A stretch of 64,000 nucleotides of DNA from Paenibacillus sp. KS-LC4 (GCF_036894955.1 NZ_CP145905.1:2374501-2438500), one strand, 5' to 3'. Shown: positions 51,094-60,492, numbered from the stretch's first letter. The notes: generated by a model from the sequence alone, not told the origin. Numbers and translations are program-made.

Positions 51094-51816
51094 ATGCTCG
51101 TCAAGTGGAAATTGGTTCTGCAGTTATATTATTATCGGACTTTATTTTTATTCGGACTAAAGAGCGAAGAGATTTATTATATCGGTGGAAGCGAAGCGCT
51201 GCCGCCTCCCTTGACGCGGGAAGAGGAAGAATATTTGCTGGGCAAGCTGCCCTCTGGGGATACGGCTATTCGGGCGATGCTCATTGAGCGCAACCTTCGG
51301 CTCGTCGTATACATTGCCCGCAAATTCGAAAATACAGGCATCCATATTGAAGATTTGGTGTCCATCGGCGCCATTGGCTTAATTAAAGCGGTCAACACCT
51401 TTGATCCAGAGAAAAAAATCAAGCTGGCGACCTATGCTTCACGCTGTATAGAGAATGAAATTCTCATGTATTTGCGCCGCAACAATAAAACGCGTACCGA
51501 GGTTTCTTTTGACGAGCCGCTGAATATTGATTGGGATGGCAATGAGCTGCTGCTGTCGGATGTGCTCGGAACGGAAAATGATACGATTTACCGCAATATT
51601 GAGGAGCAGGTCGATCGCAAGCTGCTGCATAAGGCGCTCGACAAGCTGACGGAGCGTGAACGCATCATTATGGAGCTGCGCTTCGGGCTAGCAGATGGGG
51701 AAGAGAAGACGCAGAAGGATGTTGCCGATCTGCTCGGTATCTCTCAATCTTATATTTCGCGATTGGAAAAACGCATTATTAAGCGGCTGCGCAAGGAGTT
51801 CAACAAAATGGTATAA
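51094..51816 (+). CDS. sigE: Mother-cell sigma factor SigE (pro-form)
   Basis: This 240-residue early mother-cell sigma factor has an N-terminal pro-sequence (about residues 1-28, [20 protein letters not shown]) that tethers it to the membrane. The cleavage region [18 protein letters not shown] is the conserved SpoIIGA site. Region 2 ([40 protein letters not shown]) and region 4 ([20 protein letters not shown]) are intact. It forms an operon with its protease gene. Confidence 0.96.
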   Translation: MLVKWKLVLQLYYYRTLFLFGLKSEEIYYIGGSEALPPPLTREEEEYLLGKLPSGDTAIRAMLIERNLRLVVYIARKFENTGIHIEDLVSIGAIGLIKAVNTFDPEKKIKLATYASRCIENEILMYLRRNNKTRTEVSFDEPLNIDWDGNELLLSDVLGTENDTIYRNIEEQVDRKLLHKALDKLTERERIIMELRFGLADGEEKTQKDVADLLGISQSYISRLEKRIIKRLRKEFNKMV

Positions 51817-51856
51817 AAGGGCAATCCATAGAGTTGCAAAGCGAAGGTCAAAACAG

Positions 51857-51885
51857 GAATATTTCGGGCGTGCGAGGAGATAATG
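51857..51885 (+). promoter_or_regulatory. Candidate sigma-F/sigma-G promoter of sigG
   Basis: GGAGATAATG (51876-51885) fits the forespore -10 pattern GGnnAnAHTR. A poor -35 GAATA (51857-51861) lies 14 bases upstream. In Bacillus sigG is transcribed by sigma-F and then by itself, which fits, but the -35 is weak. Confidence 0.4.
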
Positions 51886-51918
51886 AACATTAATGTTTCT
51901 CCTTGGGAGGTAATCACG

Positions 51919-52701
51919 TTGGCACGAAATAAAGTCGAGATCTGTGGAGTGGATACCGCGAAACTGCCTGTCCTGACAAATGTTGAAATGCGGGAGCTGT
52001 TCACCGCTTTGCAAACCCGCAATGAGTGGGCAGCCAGAGAGAAATTGGTTAATGGCAACCTGAGGCTTGTGCTTAGTGTCATTCAACGCTTTAACAATAG
52101 GGGAGAGTTTGTAGACGACTTATTCCAGGTCGGCTGCATTGGACTTATGAAGGCGATAGATAATTTTGATCTTGGCCAGAACGTCAAATTTTCCACCTAT
52201 GCCGTCCCGATGATTATCGGGGAAATCCGCCGTTATTTGCGCGACAATAACCCGATTCGCGTATCGCGAAGCCTGCGGGATATCGCTTATAAAGCGCTGC
52301 AAGCAAGAGACAGCCTGACGAATCAAAATTCGCGCGAGCCGACGATTTTTGAAATTTCCGAAATGCTGAATGTTCCCAAGGAAGATGTCGTGTTCGCGCT
52401 TGATGCGATTCAGGACCCGGTATCGTTGTTTGAGCCGATCTACCATGACGGCGGCGATCCGATTTATGTGATGGATCAAATTAGTGACGACAAAAATAAA
52501 GACGTGTCATGGATCGAGGAAATTGCGCTCCGCGAAGCGATGCATAAGCTGAACAATCGGGAAAAAATGATTTTGTCGATGCGTTTTTTCGAGGGCAAGA
52601 CGCAAATGGAGGTCGCCGATGAAATCGGCATCTCGCAGGCTCAAGTATCACGCCTGGAAAAGTCGGCCATCCAGCAAATGCAGAAGCATGTTAAGACGTA
52701 G
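51919..52701 (+). CDS. sigG: Late forespore sigma factor SigG
   Basis: This 260-residue sigma factor directs late forespore genes. It opens ARNKVEICGVDTAKLPVL, the classic SigG N-terminus. Region 2 (NGNLRLVLSVIQRF, ATY-like STYAVPMIIGEIRRYLRDN), region 3 (VSRSLRDIAYKALQARD) and region 4 (TQMEVADEIGISQAQVSRLE) are present. TTG 51919 lies 8 bases after GGGAGG; ATG 51883 upstream in frame would add 12 residues not found in the family and overlaps the promoter. Tandem terminators follow. Confidence 0.95.
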   Translation: MARNKVEICGVDTAKLPVLTNVEMRELFTALQTRNEWAAREKLVNGNLRLVLSVIQRFNNRGEFVDDLFQVGCIGLMKAIDNFDLGQNVKFSTYAVPMIIGEIRRYLRDNNPIRVSRSLRDIAYKALQARDSLTNQNSREPTIFEISEMLNVPKEDVVFALDAIQDPVSLFEPIYHDGGDPIYVMDQISDDKNKDVSWIEEIALREAMHKLNNREKMILSMRFFEGKTQMEVADEIGISQAQVSRLEKSAIQQMQKHVKT

Positions 52702-52721
52702 ATGCACGTGAAAAAGATTCA

Positions 52722-52797
52722 GAGCTGCGTGAAGGCTTAGTTGTCACGCAGCTCGTCTTTTGGAAAGCAGGCCGGACAATGATGTCCGGTCTTTTTC
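52722..52797 (+). terminator. Two tandem terminators after sigG
   Basis: GAGCTGCGTGA/TCACGCAGCTC (52722-52754) is followed by GTCTTTT. It is followed at once by GCCGGACA/TGTCCGGT (52771-52790) with TTTTT. The two strong hairpins in series insulate sigG from ylmC. Confidence 0.9.
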
Positions 52798-52947
52798 ATT
52801 ATCTAAAGGCGGTTATTTTGCGAAAGAGGACATTTTGGGCGCGTCTTACATATACTAATACAAGGAACAGCATAGCTAGGTTCGGCTAGGCAGGGTGCCC
52901 GGTCATTAAAAAGTTATTCATCCCGCTGGAAAAGTGGTGAGCAGAAG

Positions 52948-53226
52948 ATGAAAATATCTGATTTTCAGACGAAGGATGTCATTAATATTGTGGACGGCAA
53001 GAAGCTTGGACATATTACCGATTTGGAGCTGGATTTGCGGCAGGGACGTATCGATTCCATCGTCATTCCGCAGTATAGCCGCTTTATGGGGCTGTTTGGC
53101 GGGCCTGGCGGCGAGGTCGTCATTCCTTGGCGCAACATTGTGAAGATCGGGGCAGATGTTGTGCTTGTTCGCATGGATGAAACGAAGCAGCGCCTGGAGG
53201 AAGAGGATTTGCACGCCAGAGGATAA
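52948..53226 (+). CDS. ylmC: YlmC/YmxH-family PRC-barrel protein
   Basis: This 92-residue protein is a single PRC-barrel-like domain (MKISDFQTKDVINIVDGKKL, GHITDLELDL, GGEVVIPWRNIVKIGADVVL). YlmC/YmxH proteins are expressed around sporulation and have no defined activity. It heads the ylmC-ylmH-divIVA block, as in Bacillus, with ylmD starting 33 bases later. Confidence 0.87.
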   Translation: MKISDFQTKDVINIVDGKKLGHITDLELDLRQGRIDSIVIPQYSRFMGLFGGPGGEVVIPWRNIVKIGADVVLVRMDETKQRLEEEDLHARG

Positions 53227-53259
53227 CAGAGTAAACTGCATAAAGAGGTGATGACTCGA

Positions 53260-54114
53260 ATGGAAGCTTTTAAGTGGAATCATTCAGCGAAGAATCCTTC
53301 GCTTTTTTTGTTGTCTAATTGGATGGATGAAAATAAACAGCTGACAGCCGGCTTTACCGGCCGCGATGGCGGTGTAAGCGCCGCGCCTTGGGCGACGCTG
53401 AATATGGGGCTGCATGTCGGCGATGAAGACCTAGACGTCGTTGTCAACCGCCAGCGGGTTGCTGCTGCGGTCGGCTTTCCCTTCGAGGCTTGGACCTGCG
53501 CGGAGCAGGTGCATGGCGCGGATGTCTACAAAGTAACCGAGCAAGACGCTGGGCGGGGCAGGGAATCCCGCAGCGATGCGATTGCGGATACCGATGCCCT
53601 GATGACGGATGTGCCCGGCATTTTGCTCGCTTCCTTTTATGCGGATTGCGTGCCGCTTTATTTTTATGATCCGGAGCATCAGGCGGTAGCGCTTGCCCAT
53701 GCAGGCTGGAAGGGAACGGTTTCGAGCATTGCGAAGGTGACGCTTGAGGCGATGAATGCGGAATATGGCACAAGAGCAGAAAAGGTGCGCGCAGCCATCG
53801 GCCCGTCGATCGGAGGCTGCTGTTATGAGGTAGATCAAACGGTCACGAGCAGGGTGCAGCCAATTCTGGATACATTCGCTTTGCAGGGCGAGGAAGCGCG
53901 CAATAAGCTGATTAAGCTGCTGCCAAATGGCAAGGCAATGGTCGACTTGAAAGAAATTAACCGTCAAATTATGATGAAAGCAGGAATTATGCCGATCCAT
54001 ATCGAATTAACACAGTGGTGTACTGGGTGTCGTCGCGATCTATTTTTCTCCCACCGGATGGAGGGCGGCAAAACAGGACGAATGGCCAGTTGGATTGGAA
54101 TTGCAAAGAGGTGA
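53260..54114 (+). CDS. ylmD: YlmD/YfiH-family laccase-domain purine nucleosidase-phosphorylase
   Basis: This 284-residue protein belongs to the zinc-containing YfiH/YlmD (laccase-domain) family, now known as purine nucleoside phosphorylases/deaminases. Zinc ligands appear in CAEQVHGADV (His), SFYADCVPLYF (Cys) and ALAHAGWKGT (His). GPSIGGCCYEVDQTV and the C-terminal WCTGCRRDLFFSHR complete the pattern. ATG 53260 is best placed after AAAGAGGTG; ATG 53251 is too close. ylmE follows 5 bases later. Confidence 0.9.
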   Translation: MEAFKWNHSAKNPSLFLLSNWMDENKQLTAGFTGRDGGVSAAPWATLNMGLHVGDEDLDVVVNRQRVAAAVGFPFEAWTCAEQVHGADVYKVTEQDAGRGRESRSDAIADTDALMTDVPGILLASFYADCVPLYFYDPEHQAVALAHAGWKGTVSSIAKVTLEAMNAEYGTRAEKVRAAIGPSIGGCCYEVDQTVTSRVQPILDTFALQGEEARNKLIKLLPNGKAMVDLKEINRQIMMKAGIMPIHIELTQWCTGCRRDLFFSHRMEGGKTGRMASWIGIAKR

Positions 54115-54119
54115 CGAAA

Positions 54120-54836
54120 TTGGAGAGCTCATTAACAGAGCGGATAGCAGAGGTACAGCGCCGGATCGATGCAGCGTGCGAGAGAAGCGGTCGTAAGCCG
54201 GAGGATGTGAACGTTATTGCGGTGACTAAATATGTATCGCTCGCTACAGCTGTACAGGCGTTTGACGAGGGGCTTCGCCATTTAGGCGAAAACCGCTTTC
54301 AGGACGCGCTGCCCAAGTGGGAAGCGATTAGCGGCGAGACAGCCGAAGGGGGCGATGGACAAGCCATTTGGCATTTCATCGGTTCGCTGCAAACGAATAA
54401 GGTTAAAGATGTCATAGGGAAGTTTACATACATTCACTCGCTGGATCGTTTGTCGCTTGCACAGGCGATTGAGAAGCGAGCAGCGCAGCTTGGCGTGCAG
54501 GTGCCCTGTATGATTCAGGTTAATGTATCGGGCGAACAATCCAAGCATGGACTTGAACCGGAGCAGCTGCCGGAGCTTTTGGAGGCGATAAAAGGCTTTC
54601 AGTATGTACAGCCGATTGGCTTAATGACGATGGCGCCTTATGAGGCTGAAGCTGAGCAGACCCGGCCGGTATTCCGTGCCTTGCGGGAGCTGAGGGATAA
54701 AATGAATAGGGAAGTGGCTTTGAACGCACCGCTGACGGAACTTTCCATGGGCATGTCAGGCGACTTTGAGGTCGCGATTGAAGAAGGCGCAACGTGGATT
54801 AGATTAGGAACGATACTTGTGGGAAAAGAGGGATGA
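54120..54836 (+). CDS. ylmE: PLP homeostasis protein YlmE (YggS family)
   Basis: This 238-residue PLP-binding protein of the TIM-barrel YggS family buffers vitamin B6 and amino-acid balance. The PLP lysine is in VIAVTKYVSL (about residue 38). GENRFQDALPKWE, WHFIGSLQTNKVK and TELSMGMSGDFEVAIEEGAT with WIRLGTILVG are family motifs. TTG 54120 lies after AGAGGTGACG; the upstream frame belongs to the ylmD overlap. Confidence 0.92.
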   Translation: MESSLTERIAEVQRRIDAACERSGRKPEDVNVIAVTKYVSLATAVQAFDEGLRHLGENRFQDALPKWEAISGETAEGGDGQAIWHFIGSLQTNKVKDVIGKFTYIHSLDRLSLAQAIEKRAAQLGVQVPCMIQVNVSGEQSKHGLEPEQLPELLEAIKGFQYVQPIGLMTMAPYEAEAEQTRPVFRALRELRDKMNREVALNAPLTELSMGMSGDFEVAIEEGATWIRLGTILVGKEG

Positions 54837-54839
54837 CGA

Positions 54840-55295
54840 ATGGGCGTTATGAATAAGTTTATGAATTTTCTTGGTTTGCAGGAGGAAGAAGAGATCATTG
54901 AACGGGAAAGAAGCGTACAGCCAGAGGAGCCCGATCATGAAATTGAAACCTCTCCGTTCGAAGCACGTAAAAATACAAAGGGCAACAACATTGTAAGCAT
55001 ACATTCGCAGAAAAATGTACGAGTCATCTTGAGCGAGCCGCGCTCCTACGATGAGGCGCAGGATATTGCCGATCATTTGCGTTCGCGACGTGCCGTCATT
55101 GTAAACCTGCAACGTGTGCGTACTGACCTTGCGCTTCGCATAGTTGATTTCCTCAGCGGTACAGTGTACGCTTTGGGTGGCAATATTTCGAAGCTCGGCC
55201 CCAACATTTTCCTATGTACGCCGGATTCGGTTGAAATTCAAGGGTCGATTACGGAAATGATGGCAGAGGACAATGAATACTCCAAAATGAGGTGA
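54840..55295 (+). CDS. sepF: Septum assembly protein SepF
   Basis: This 151-residue protein has an N-terminal membrane-binding amphipathic helix (MNKFMNFLGL), a charged linker, and the C-terminal SepF domain (VRVILSEPRSYDEAQDIADH, RAVIVNLQRV, FLSGTVYALGGNISKLG). It bundles FtsZ filaments and acts alongside FtsA as a membrane anchor. It starts 3 bases after the ylmE stop. Confidence 0.94.
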   Translation: MGVMNKFMNFLGLQEEEEIIERERSVQPEEPDHEIETSPFEARKNTKGNNIVSIHSQKNVRVILSEPRSYDEAQDIADHLRSRRAVIVNLQRVRTDLALRIVDFLSGTVYALGGNISKLGPNIFLCTPDSVEIQGSITEMMAEDNEYSKMR

Positions 55296-55302
55296 CCACC
55301 GA

Positions 55303-55578
55303 TTGTACAGTAGTGTATCAGGGCTCATTATGAACCTTCAAAGTATTTACAGCTTTATGATTATTGGTTATGTTTTATTGTCATGGTTGCCGAATGCGCG
55401 CGAAAGCTTTATTGGCGTATTTTTAGGCAAGCTGGTTGAGCCGTATCTAGGCATATTCCGCCGTTTCATACCACCAATTGGCGGTATGATTGATATTTCC
55501 CCAATCGTAGCGATTTTTGCGCTTCGTTTTGTGGCAATGGGGCTCATTGCGGTAGTAGGCTTTATACTGCCTGGCTAG
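55303..55578 (+). CDS. ylmG: YlmG/YggT-family membrane protein
   Basis: This 91-residue protein has two hydrophobic hairpins. It carries the YggT motif SWLPNARES (usually SWxPN) and GIFRRFIPPIGGMIDISPIV, seen in the family throughout bacteria and plastids. Its role may be in membrane organisation near the septum. TTG 55303 is 8 bases after GAGGTG; ATG 55330 is an alternative without a good site. Confidence 0.87.
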   Translation: MYSSVSGLIMNLQSIYSFMIIGYVLLSWLPNARESFIGVFLGKLVEPYLGIFRRFIPPIGGMIDISPIVAIFALRFVAMGLIAVVGFILPG

Positions 55579-55605
55579 ATTTCAAAAGTTAGGAAGGGAA
55601 TTTCA

Positions 55606-56394
55606 ATGAAATTACCTATATATGACCATTTCCACCCGGACGAGAAGCCATTCGTTGATCGGGCGTGGGAATGGGTAGAGCGGTCCGCACAGCAGCATGA
55701 GCTGAAGCGGACCGATTTTTTGGACCCGAGACAGGCACAGATTTTGCAAAGCCTCGTCAATCGTCATCCAGATGTGGAGTTGAGGCTGGATGGCGGCTAT
55801 CCTGAGGCTGAGCGCTGCCGGGCAATTATTGGGCCGGATTATCGGGATTTGGATCAGGAGCTTGCCGCTATTTCCGTGCTGGAGGTTCAGGTAAGCGGCC
55901 CGAGCGGGACGAGCCAGCAGCTTGATCATGGCGATTATCTTGGCGCCTTGCTCGGCCTCGGCATCAAGCGTGACCGAGTAGGGGACATACACGTGCATGA
56001 AGGCTTCGCTCACATTATGATGACCGATGACATCGCCGACTATTTGAATGTTCATTTGCGGCAGGTGCATCGGTCGAGTGTGCTCACTGAAATGATTCCG
56101 CTGTCTTCCTTGTTGCCGGTTGTGCCGGAGCTGCAGGAAATGAGCTTTACAGTCGCTTCGATGCGGGTGGATGGCATTGCAAGCGATGTGCATCGAATTA
56201 GCCGGACAAAGATCGTCGATCCTATCCGCGCCGGCAGATGCCGGGTGAACTGGAAAACGGTGGAGGACCCGTCCGAGCAATTGCGCGAGGGCGATGTCGT
56301 ATCCATTAAAGGGCTGGGCCGATTTAAAGTTTTGGAGGCGGATGGCGTGACGAAGAAAGGCAGAATTCGGCTGAGGGTAGGCAAATTTATTTAG
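55606..56394 (+). CDS. ylmH: S4-domain RNA-binding protein YlmH
   Basis: This 262-residue protein has an N-terminal YlmH domain (HFHPDEKPFVDRAWEW, FLDPRQAQILQSLVN, DGGYPEAERCRAII) and a C-terminal S4 RNA-binding domain (about 180-255; IKGLGRFKVLEADG, KGRIRLRVG). Bacillus relatives bind ribosomes and help in rescue of stalled 50S subunits. GGAAGGG precedes ATG. Confidence 0.9.
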   Translation: MKLPIYDHFHPDEKPFVDRAWEWVERSAQQHELKRTDFLDPRQAQILQSLVNRHPDVELRLDGGYPEAERCRAIIGPDYRDLDQELAAISVLEVQVSGPSGTSQQLDHGDYLGALLGLGIKRDRVGDIHVHEGFAHIMMTDDIADYLNVHLRQVHRSSVLTEMIPLSSLLPVVPELQEMSFTVASMRVDGIASDVHRISRTKIVDPIRAGRCRVNWKTVEDPSEQLREGDVVSIKGLGRFKVLEADGVTKKGRIRLRVGKFI

Positions 56395-56481
56395 CCCTAT
56401 TGCAGGATTTTGCTGGCGGTTGTCGAATCCTTTCCACAGCAAATGTTTTCCGGTATGGAAATAAGTCGAGGAGGTGCGCCG

Positions 56482-56979
56482 ATGCCGTTAACGCCATTGG
56501 ACATACATAATAAGGAATTTGGTCGCCGGTTGCGCGGCTATGACGAGGATGAGGTCAATGAATTTCTTGATCAGGTCATTAAAGATTATGAAACGATTAT
56601 CCGCGAAAATAAGGAGCTGCAAAACCAGATCCTTAATATGCAGGAGAAGCTGAACCATTTCTCAAACATCGAAGAGACGCTGAGCAAGACGATAATCGTC
56701 GCACAAGAGGCGGCTGACGAGGTTCGAAGCAATGCGAAGAAGGAAGCACAGCTCATCATCAAGGAAGCGGAGAAAAATGCGGATCGCATTATTAATGACT
56801 CGCTGAGTAAATCGCGCAAAGTATCGGTTGAGGTTGAAGAGCTGAAGAAGCAGGCGTCTATTTTCCGCGCACGGTTCCGCACGCTTGTAGAGGCGCAGCT
56901 GGAGCTGCTCAGCCAGGACGATTGGAGAACGCTTGATCCAGGCCAGCATTCGGAGCTGGAGCAGCTTTCCCGCGGTTAA
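56482..56979 (+). CDS. divIVA: Cell-pole/septum landmark protein DivIVA
   Basis: This 165-residue coiled-coil protein recognises curved membrane. The N-terminal domain [20 protein letters not shown] then [16 protein letters not shown] is the lipid-binding head, and coiled coils fill about residues 30-150. It recruits Min proteins and, at sporulation, chromosome anchors. ATG 56482 follows GAGGAGG by 7 bases; the frame upstream to 56410 lacks a site. Confidence 0.94.
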   Translation: MPLTPLDIHNKEFGRRLRGYDEDEVNEFLDQVIKDYETIIRENKELQNQILNMQEKLNHFSNIEETLSKTIIVAQEAADEVRSNAKKEAQLIIKEAEKNADRIINDSLSKSRKVSVEVEELKKQASIFRARFRTLVEAQLELLSQDDWRTLDPGQHSELEQLSRG

Positions 56980-56994
56980 TCCGCGCAAGGCTGA

Positions 56995-57023
56995 TTGACA
57001 ATAGGTCAGCGATACGCTATAAA
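56995..57023 (+). promoter_or_regulatory. Sigma-A promoter of ileS
   Basis: A perfect TTGACA (56995-57000) and TATAAA (57018-57023) are 17 bases apart. The transcript should begin near 57030 with the T-box leader. Confidence 0.85.
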
Positions 57024-57029
57024 TAGGAT

Positions 57030-57371
57030 TAATGATTGTTCAGATGTAAAACTTCGTTGACGAGAACGAGTATGTATCGTTGCTTGATCCACAGAGAGTC
57101 GTTGCGTTGCTGCAAGACGACGTTCAAGCGGTTACAGAATATCCTCTCCGAGAAGCGGCGCCGAAACTTCGACTGACCAGCTGCGATTTAAGGCTGTATG
57201 GTAGAAGGAGTAAGGGCTGACGGTCTGTCCTCCGTTACAAGGACCGTGGATGCTAAGGCATTCACGCCAAAGGTGCCGTCCTTTAAGCTGCATATGCAGC
57301 GATGATGACGGAACAAGGGTGGTAACGCGAGCAAGCCTCGTCCCTTTACAGGGGCGGGGCTTTATTTTTTT
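57030..57371 (+). ncRNA. T-box riboswitch (isoleucine) upstream of ileS
   Basis: This leader of about 340 bases senses uncharged tRNA-Ile. Stem I elements include AACGAGTA and CACAGAGAGTCG. An ATC codon at 57141-57143 in CAGAATATCC is the likely specifier. The T-box motif AAGGGTGGTAACGCGAG (57315-57331) contains TGGT, which can pair with the ACCA end of tRNA-Ile. The terminator AAGCCTCGTCCC/GGGGCGGGGCTT (57333-57362) has a long T run. Uncharged tRNA would favour the antiterminator and ileS expression. Confidence 0.92.
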
Positions 57372-57389
57372 TTCGGGAGGAATATGAAG

Positions 57390-60300
57390 ATGCAACGTGT
57401 AGATGTGAAGGAAAAAGCAAGAACGCGCGAGCTTCGTGTATTGAAGCAGTGGGCAGATAACGATACGTTCAAAAAATCAATTGAAAACCGCGAAGGTAAG
57501 CCGAATTTCGTATTTTATGAAGGTCCTCCGACCGCAAACGGCGCGCCGCATATCGGACATGTGCTGGGCCGAGTCATCAAGGATTTTATTTGCCGCTACA
57601 AAACGATGTCCGGCTATCGCGTTGTTCGCAAAGCGGGCTGGGATACGCACGGTCTCCCTGTTGAGCTTGGCGTTGAGAAGCAGCTCGGCATTTCTGGCAA
57701 GCAGGAGATCGAGAATTACGGTGTAGAAGCTTTTATCAAAAAATGCAAGGACAGCGTCTTTGAATATGAGAAGCAATGGCGTGAGCTGACCGAGGGCATC
57801 GCCTATTGGACAGATTTGGATCATCCGTACATTACGCTTAAAAACGAATATATCGAAAGTGTATGGCATATTCTTTCGACGATTCATAACAAGGGCTTGC
57901 TGTATCGCGGCCACCGCGTCAGCCCTTATTGCCCTTGCTGCCAAACGACGCTTAGCTCCCATGAGGTTGCGCAGGGCTATGAAGACGTTAAAGATTTGAG
58001 CGCTACTGTCAAGTTCAAGCTTGCCGGCAGCGGCGAATCAGTACTGGCGTGGACGACAACCCCTTGGACATTGCCGGCGAACGTAGCATTAGCTGTCAAT
58101 CCTGAGCTGGAATACGTTCGTGTCGCAAGCGGCGGCGAAGTATTTATCGTCGCTCAAAACCTGGTGGAGAGCGTATTTAAAGAGGAGCACGAGGTGCTGT
58201 CCTCGCTAAAGGGCTCTGAGCTGGTAGGCGAAAGCTACGAGCCGCCTTTCCGCTACGTTGCCGTAGAAAATGCGCATAAAGTGATTGCTGGCGATTTCGT
58301 AAGCGATACGAGCGGTACAGGTATCGTACACATTGCGCCGGCTCACGGTGAGGATGACTACAGAGTGGCACGTCAGAACGGCATCAGCATGCTGAACGTC
58401 GTGAACAATGCGGGACGTTACGTCGATGAGGTGACGGACCTCGCTGGCCGCTTCGTTAAGGATTGCGATGTAGACATTGTGAAAATGCTTAGCGAGCGTG
58501 AACTGTTGTTCTCGAAGGAGCGTTATGAGCATAGCTATCCGTTCTGCTGGCGCTGTAAATCGCCGCTATTGTATTACGCGACTGAAAGCTGGTTCATCGA
58601 GACGACGGCGGTTAAAGATCAGCTGATCGCTAACAACAATGGGGTAGACTGGTACCCAGGCCACATCCGCGATGGCCGCTTCGGTAAGTTCCTTGAGGAT
58701 CTAGTAGACTGGAACATCAGCCGCAACCGCTATTGGGGAACGCCGCTGAACGTATGGATTTGCGAGGCGACAGGCAAGCAATATTCGCCGGGCAGCATTG
58801 CCGATCTGCGCGAGCGTGCAGTTGGCTTTGTGCCGGAGGACATTGAGCTGCATAAGCCTTACGTCGATGAAATCAAGCTGAAATCGCCGTTTGCCGAAGG
58901 CGCAGTTATGACGCGTACACCGGAAGTCATTGATGTATGGTTCGACAGCGGCTCAATGCCGTTTGCGCAGCATCATGTGCCTTTTGAAAATGCTGAGCGT
59001 TTTGCCGAGCAGTATCCGGCTGATATCATTTGCGAGGGCATTGATCAGACGCGCGGCTGGTTCTACAGCCTGCTTGCGGTATCGACGCTCTACAACGGCA
59101 AAGCGCCGTATAAAGCGGTTATTTCGACCGGGCATATTTTGGATGAAAATGGTCAGAAAATGTCCAAATCCAAAGGCAATGTCATCGACCCTTGGGAGAT
59201 CATTAATGAGTACGGCACAGATGCATTCCGTTGGGCTCTGCTTGCAGATAGCGCGCCGTGGAACAGCAAGCGTTTCTCGCGTTCAATCGTAGGCGAAGCA
59301 AAATCCAAGGTCATTGACACCATTGTCAACACGCACGCTTTCTATGCGTTGTATGCAACCATTGATGGCTTTGATCACAAAACGCATGAAGAGCGTCATT
59401 CGGCAAATAAGCTGGATCGCTGGATCGTCTCCCGTCTGAACAGTCTGATCAAAACGGCTGTGAAAGGGCTGGACGGAAATGACTTCCTGAACCCGGCGAA
59501 GGCGATTGAAATATTCGTTGACGAGCTGAGCAACTGGTACATCCGTCGTTCCCGTGACCGTTTCTGGGGCAGCGGCCTGACCGAGGACAAAATCAATGCC
59601 TATCAAACGCTGCGTCATGTGCTGCTGACATTGGCACGCGTCATTGCGCCATATGCCCCGCTGCTGGCGGAAGACCTCTATGGCAATCTTGGCGGCGGAG
59701 AAAGCGTCCATCTCGCAAACTATCCTACAGCAGACGAGTCCGCTATTGACTTAACACTAGAGCAGGATATGGAGAGCGCGAAGCAAATTGTGGAGCTTGC
59801 CCGCAACGTCCGCAACGAAACGGGCATCAAGACGCGTCAGCCGCTGTCTGAGCTGATCGTGTCCCTTGACCGTGAGTTTGACGTCGCAGGCTATGAGGAA
59901 ATCGTGAAGGACGAAATCAATGTCAAGTCGATTGTTGTGCAAAACAGCGACAGCGGATTTGTAGATTTTACATTCAAGCTAAACCTCAAAGTCGCTGGTA
60001 AAAAATACGGCAAAAACGTTGGTCCGATTCAGGCGCATCTGAAATCGCTGACGGCAGACGAGACGCGCGCCATTATAGCGCATGGCTCGCTCGCTATGGC
60101 CGTGGATGCGGAGGAGCTGTTCATTCCGGTCGAGGAGCTTCTCGTTGAGAAGCAAGCGAAATCCGGCTTTGCCTCCGCCTCCGGCAGCGGCATTACCGTA
60201 GCGCTGAACACCGACATTACGCCTGAGCTGGAGCAAGAGGGCTGGGTGCGAGAAGTCATTCGCGCGGTTCAAGATACGCGCAAAAAGCTGGATTTACCGA

Positions 60301-60479
60301 TCGAGAAGCGCGTTGATCTTGTGCTTAGCGTCGATGACGAGCTTCGCGCAGCGCTTGAAGCATTCAGCCATGTGCTGAAGGAAAATGTATTGCTGAGCAG
60401 CGTTTCCTATGAAGAGCTGGAAGGCAGCGAGCGTATCCAACTGGGCGAGAAGGAAATTGGTATTTTGATTAAAGGGTAA
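57390..60479 (+). CDS. ileS: Isoleucyl-tRNA synthetase, long (IleRS2-like) form
   Basis: This 1029-residue class Ia synthetase charges tRNA-Ile. The HIGH motif is near H54 in NGAPHIGHVLG, KMSKS near K590, and the editing domain lies about 195-385 with AWTTTPWTLPANVALAV. The length and the text RYKTMSGYRVVRKAGWDTHG fit the longer, IleRS2-like/Thermus-like lineage rather than the roughly 920-residue form with a C-terminal zinc finger, which is missing here. ATG 57390 is 9 bases after GGGAGG; ATG 57384 is too close. It is controlled by the T-box. Confidence 0.93.
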   Translation: MQRVDVKEKARTRELRVLKQWADNDTFKKSIENREGKPNFVFYEGPPTANGAPHIGHVLGRVIKDFICRYKTMSGYRVVRKAGWDTHGLPVELGVEKQLGISGKQEIENYGVEAFIKKCKDSVFEYEKQWRELTEGIAYWTDLDHPYITLKNEYIESVWHILSTIHNKGLLYRGHRVSPYCPCCQTTLSSHEVAQGYEDVKDLSATVKFKLAGSGESVLAWTTTPWTLPANVALAVNPELEYVRVASGGEVFIVAQNLVESVFKEEHEVLSSLKGSELVGESYEPPFRYVAVENAHKVIAGDFVSDTSGTGIVHIAPAHGEDDYRVARQNGISMLNVVNNAGRYVDEVTDLAGRFVKDCDVDIVKMLSERELLFSKERYEHSYPFCWRCKSPLLYYATESWFIETTAVKDQLIANNNGVDWYPGHIRDGRFGKFLEDLVDWNISRNRYWGTPLNVWICEATGKQYSPGSIADLRERAVGFVPEDIELHKPYVDEIKLKSPFAEGAVMTRTPEVIDVWFDSGSMPFAQHHVPFENAERFAEQYPADIICEGIDQTRGWFYSLLAVSTLYNGKAPYKAVISTGHILDENGQKMSKSKGNVIDPWEIINEYGTDAFRWALLADSAPWNSKRFSRSIVGEAKSKVIDTIVNTHAFYALYATIDGFDHKTHEERHSANKLDRWIVSRLNSLIKTAVKGLDGNDFLNPAKAIEIFVDELSNWYIRRSRDRFWGSGLTEDKINAYQTLRHVLLTLARVIAPYAPLLAEDLYGNLGGGESVHLANYPTADESAIDLTLEQDMESAKQIVELARNVRNETGIKTRQPLSELIVSLDREFDVAGYEEIVKDEINVKSIVVQNSDSGFVDFTFKLNLKVAGKKYGKNVGPIQAHLKSLTADETRAIIAHGSLAMAVDAEELFIPVEELLVEKQAKSGFASASGSGITVALNTDITPELEQEGWVREVIRAVQDTRKKLDLPIEKRVDLVLSVDDELRAALEAFSHVLKENVLLSSVSYEELEGSERIQLGEKEIGILIKG

Positions 60480-60492
60480 GGCGAAGGCATAG

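Noticed and set aside
56970-56985. CGCGGTTAATCCGCG hairpin at the divIVA stop as a terminator
   Set aside because: No T run follows, and the ileS promoter begins only 10 bases later; it is too weak to call.
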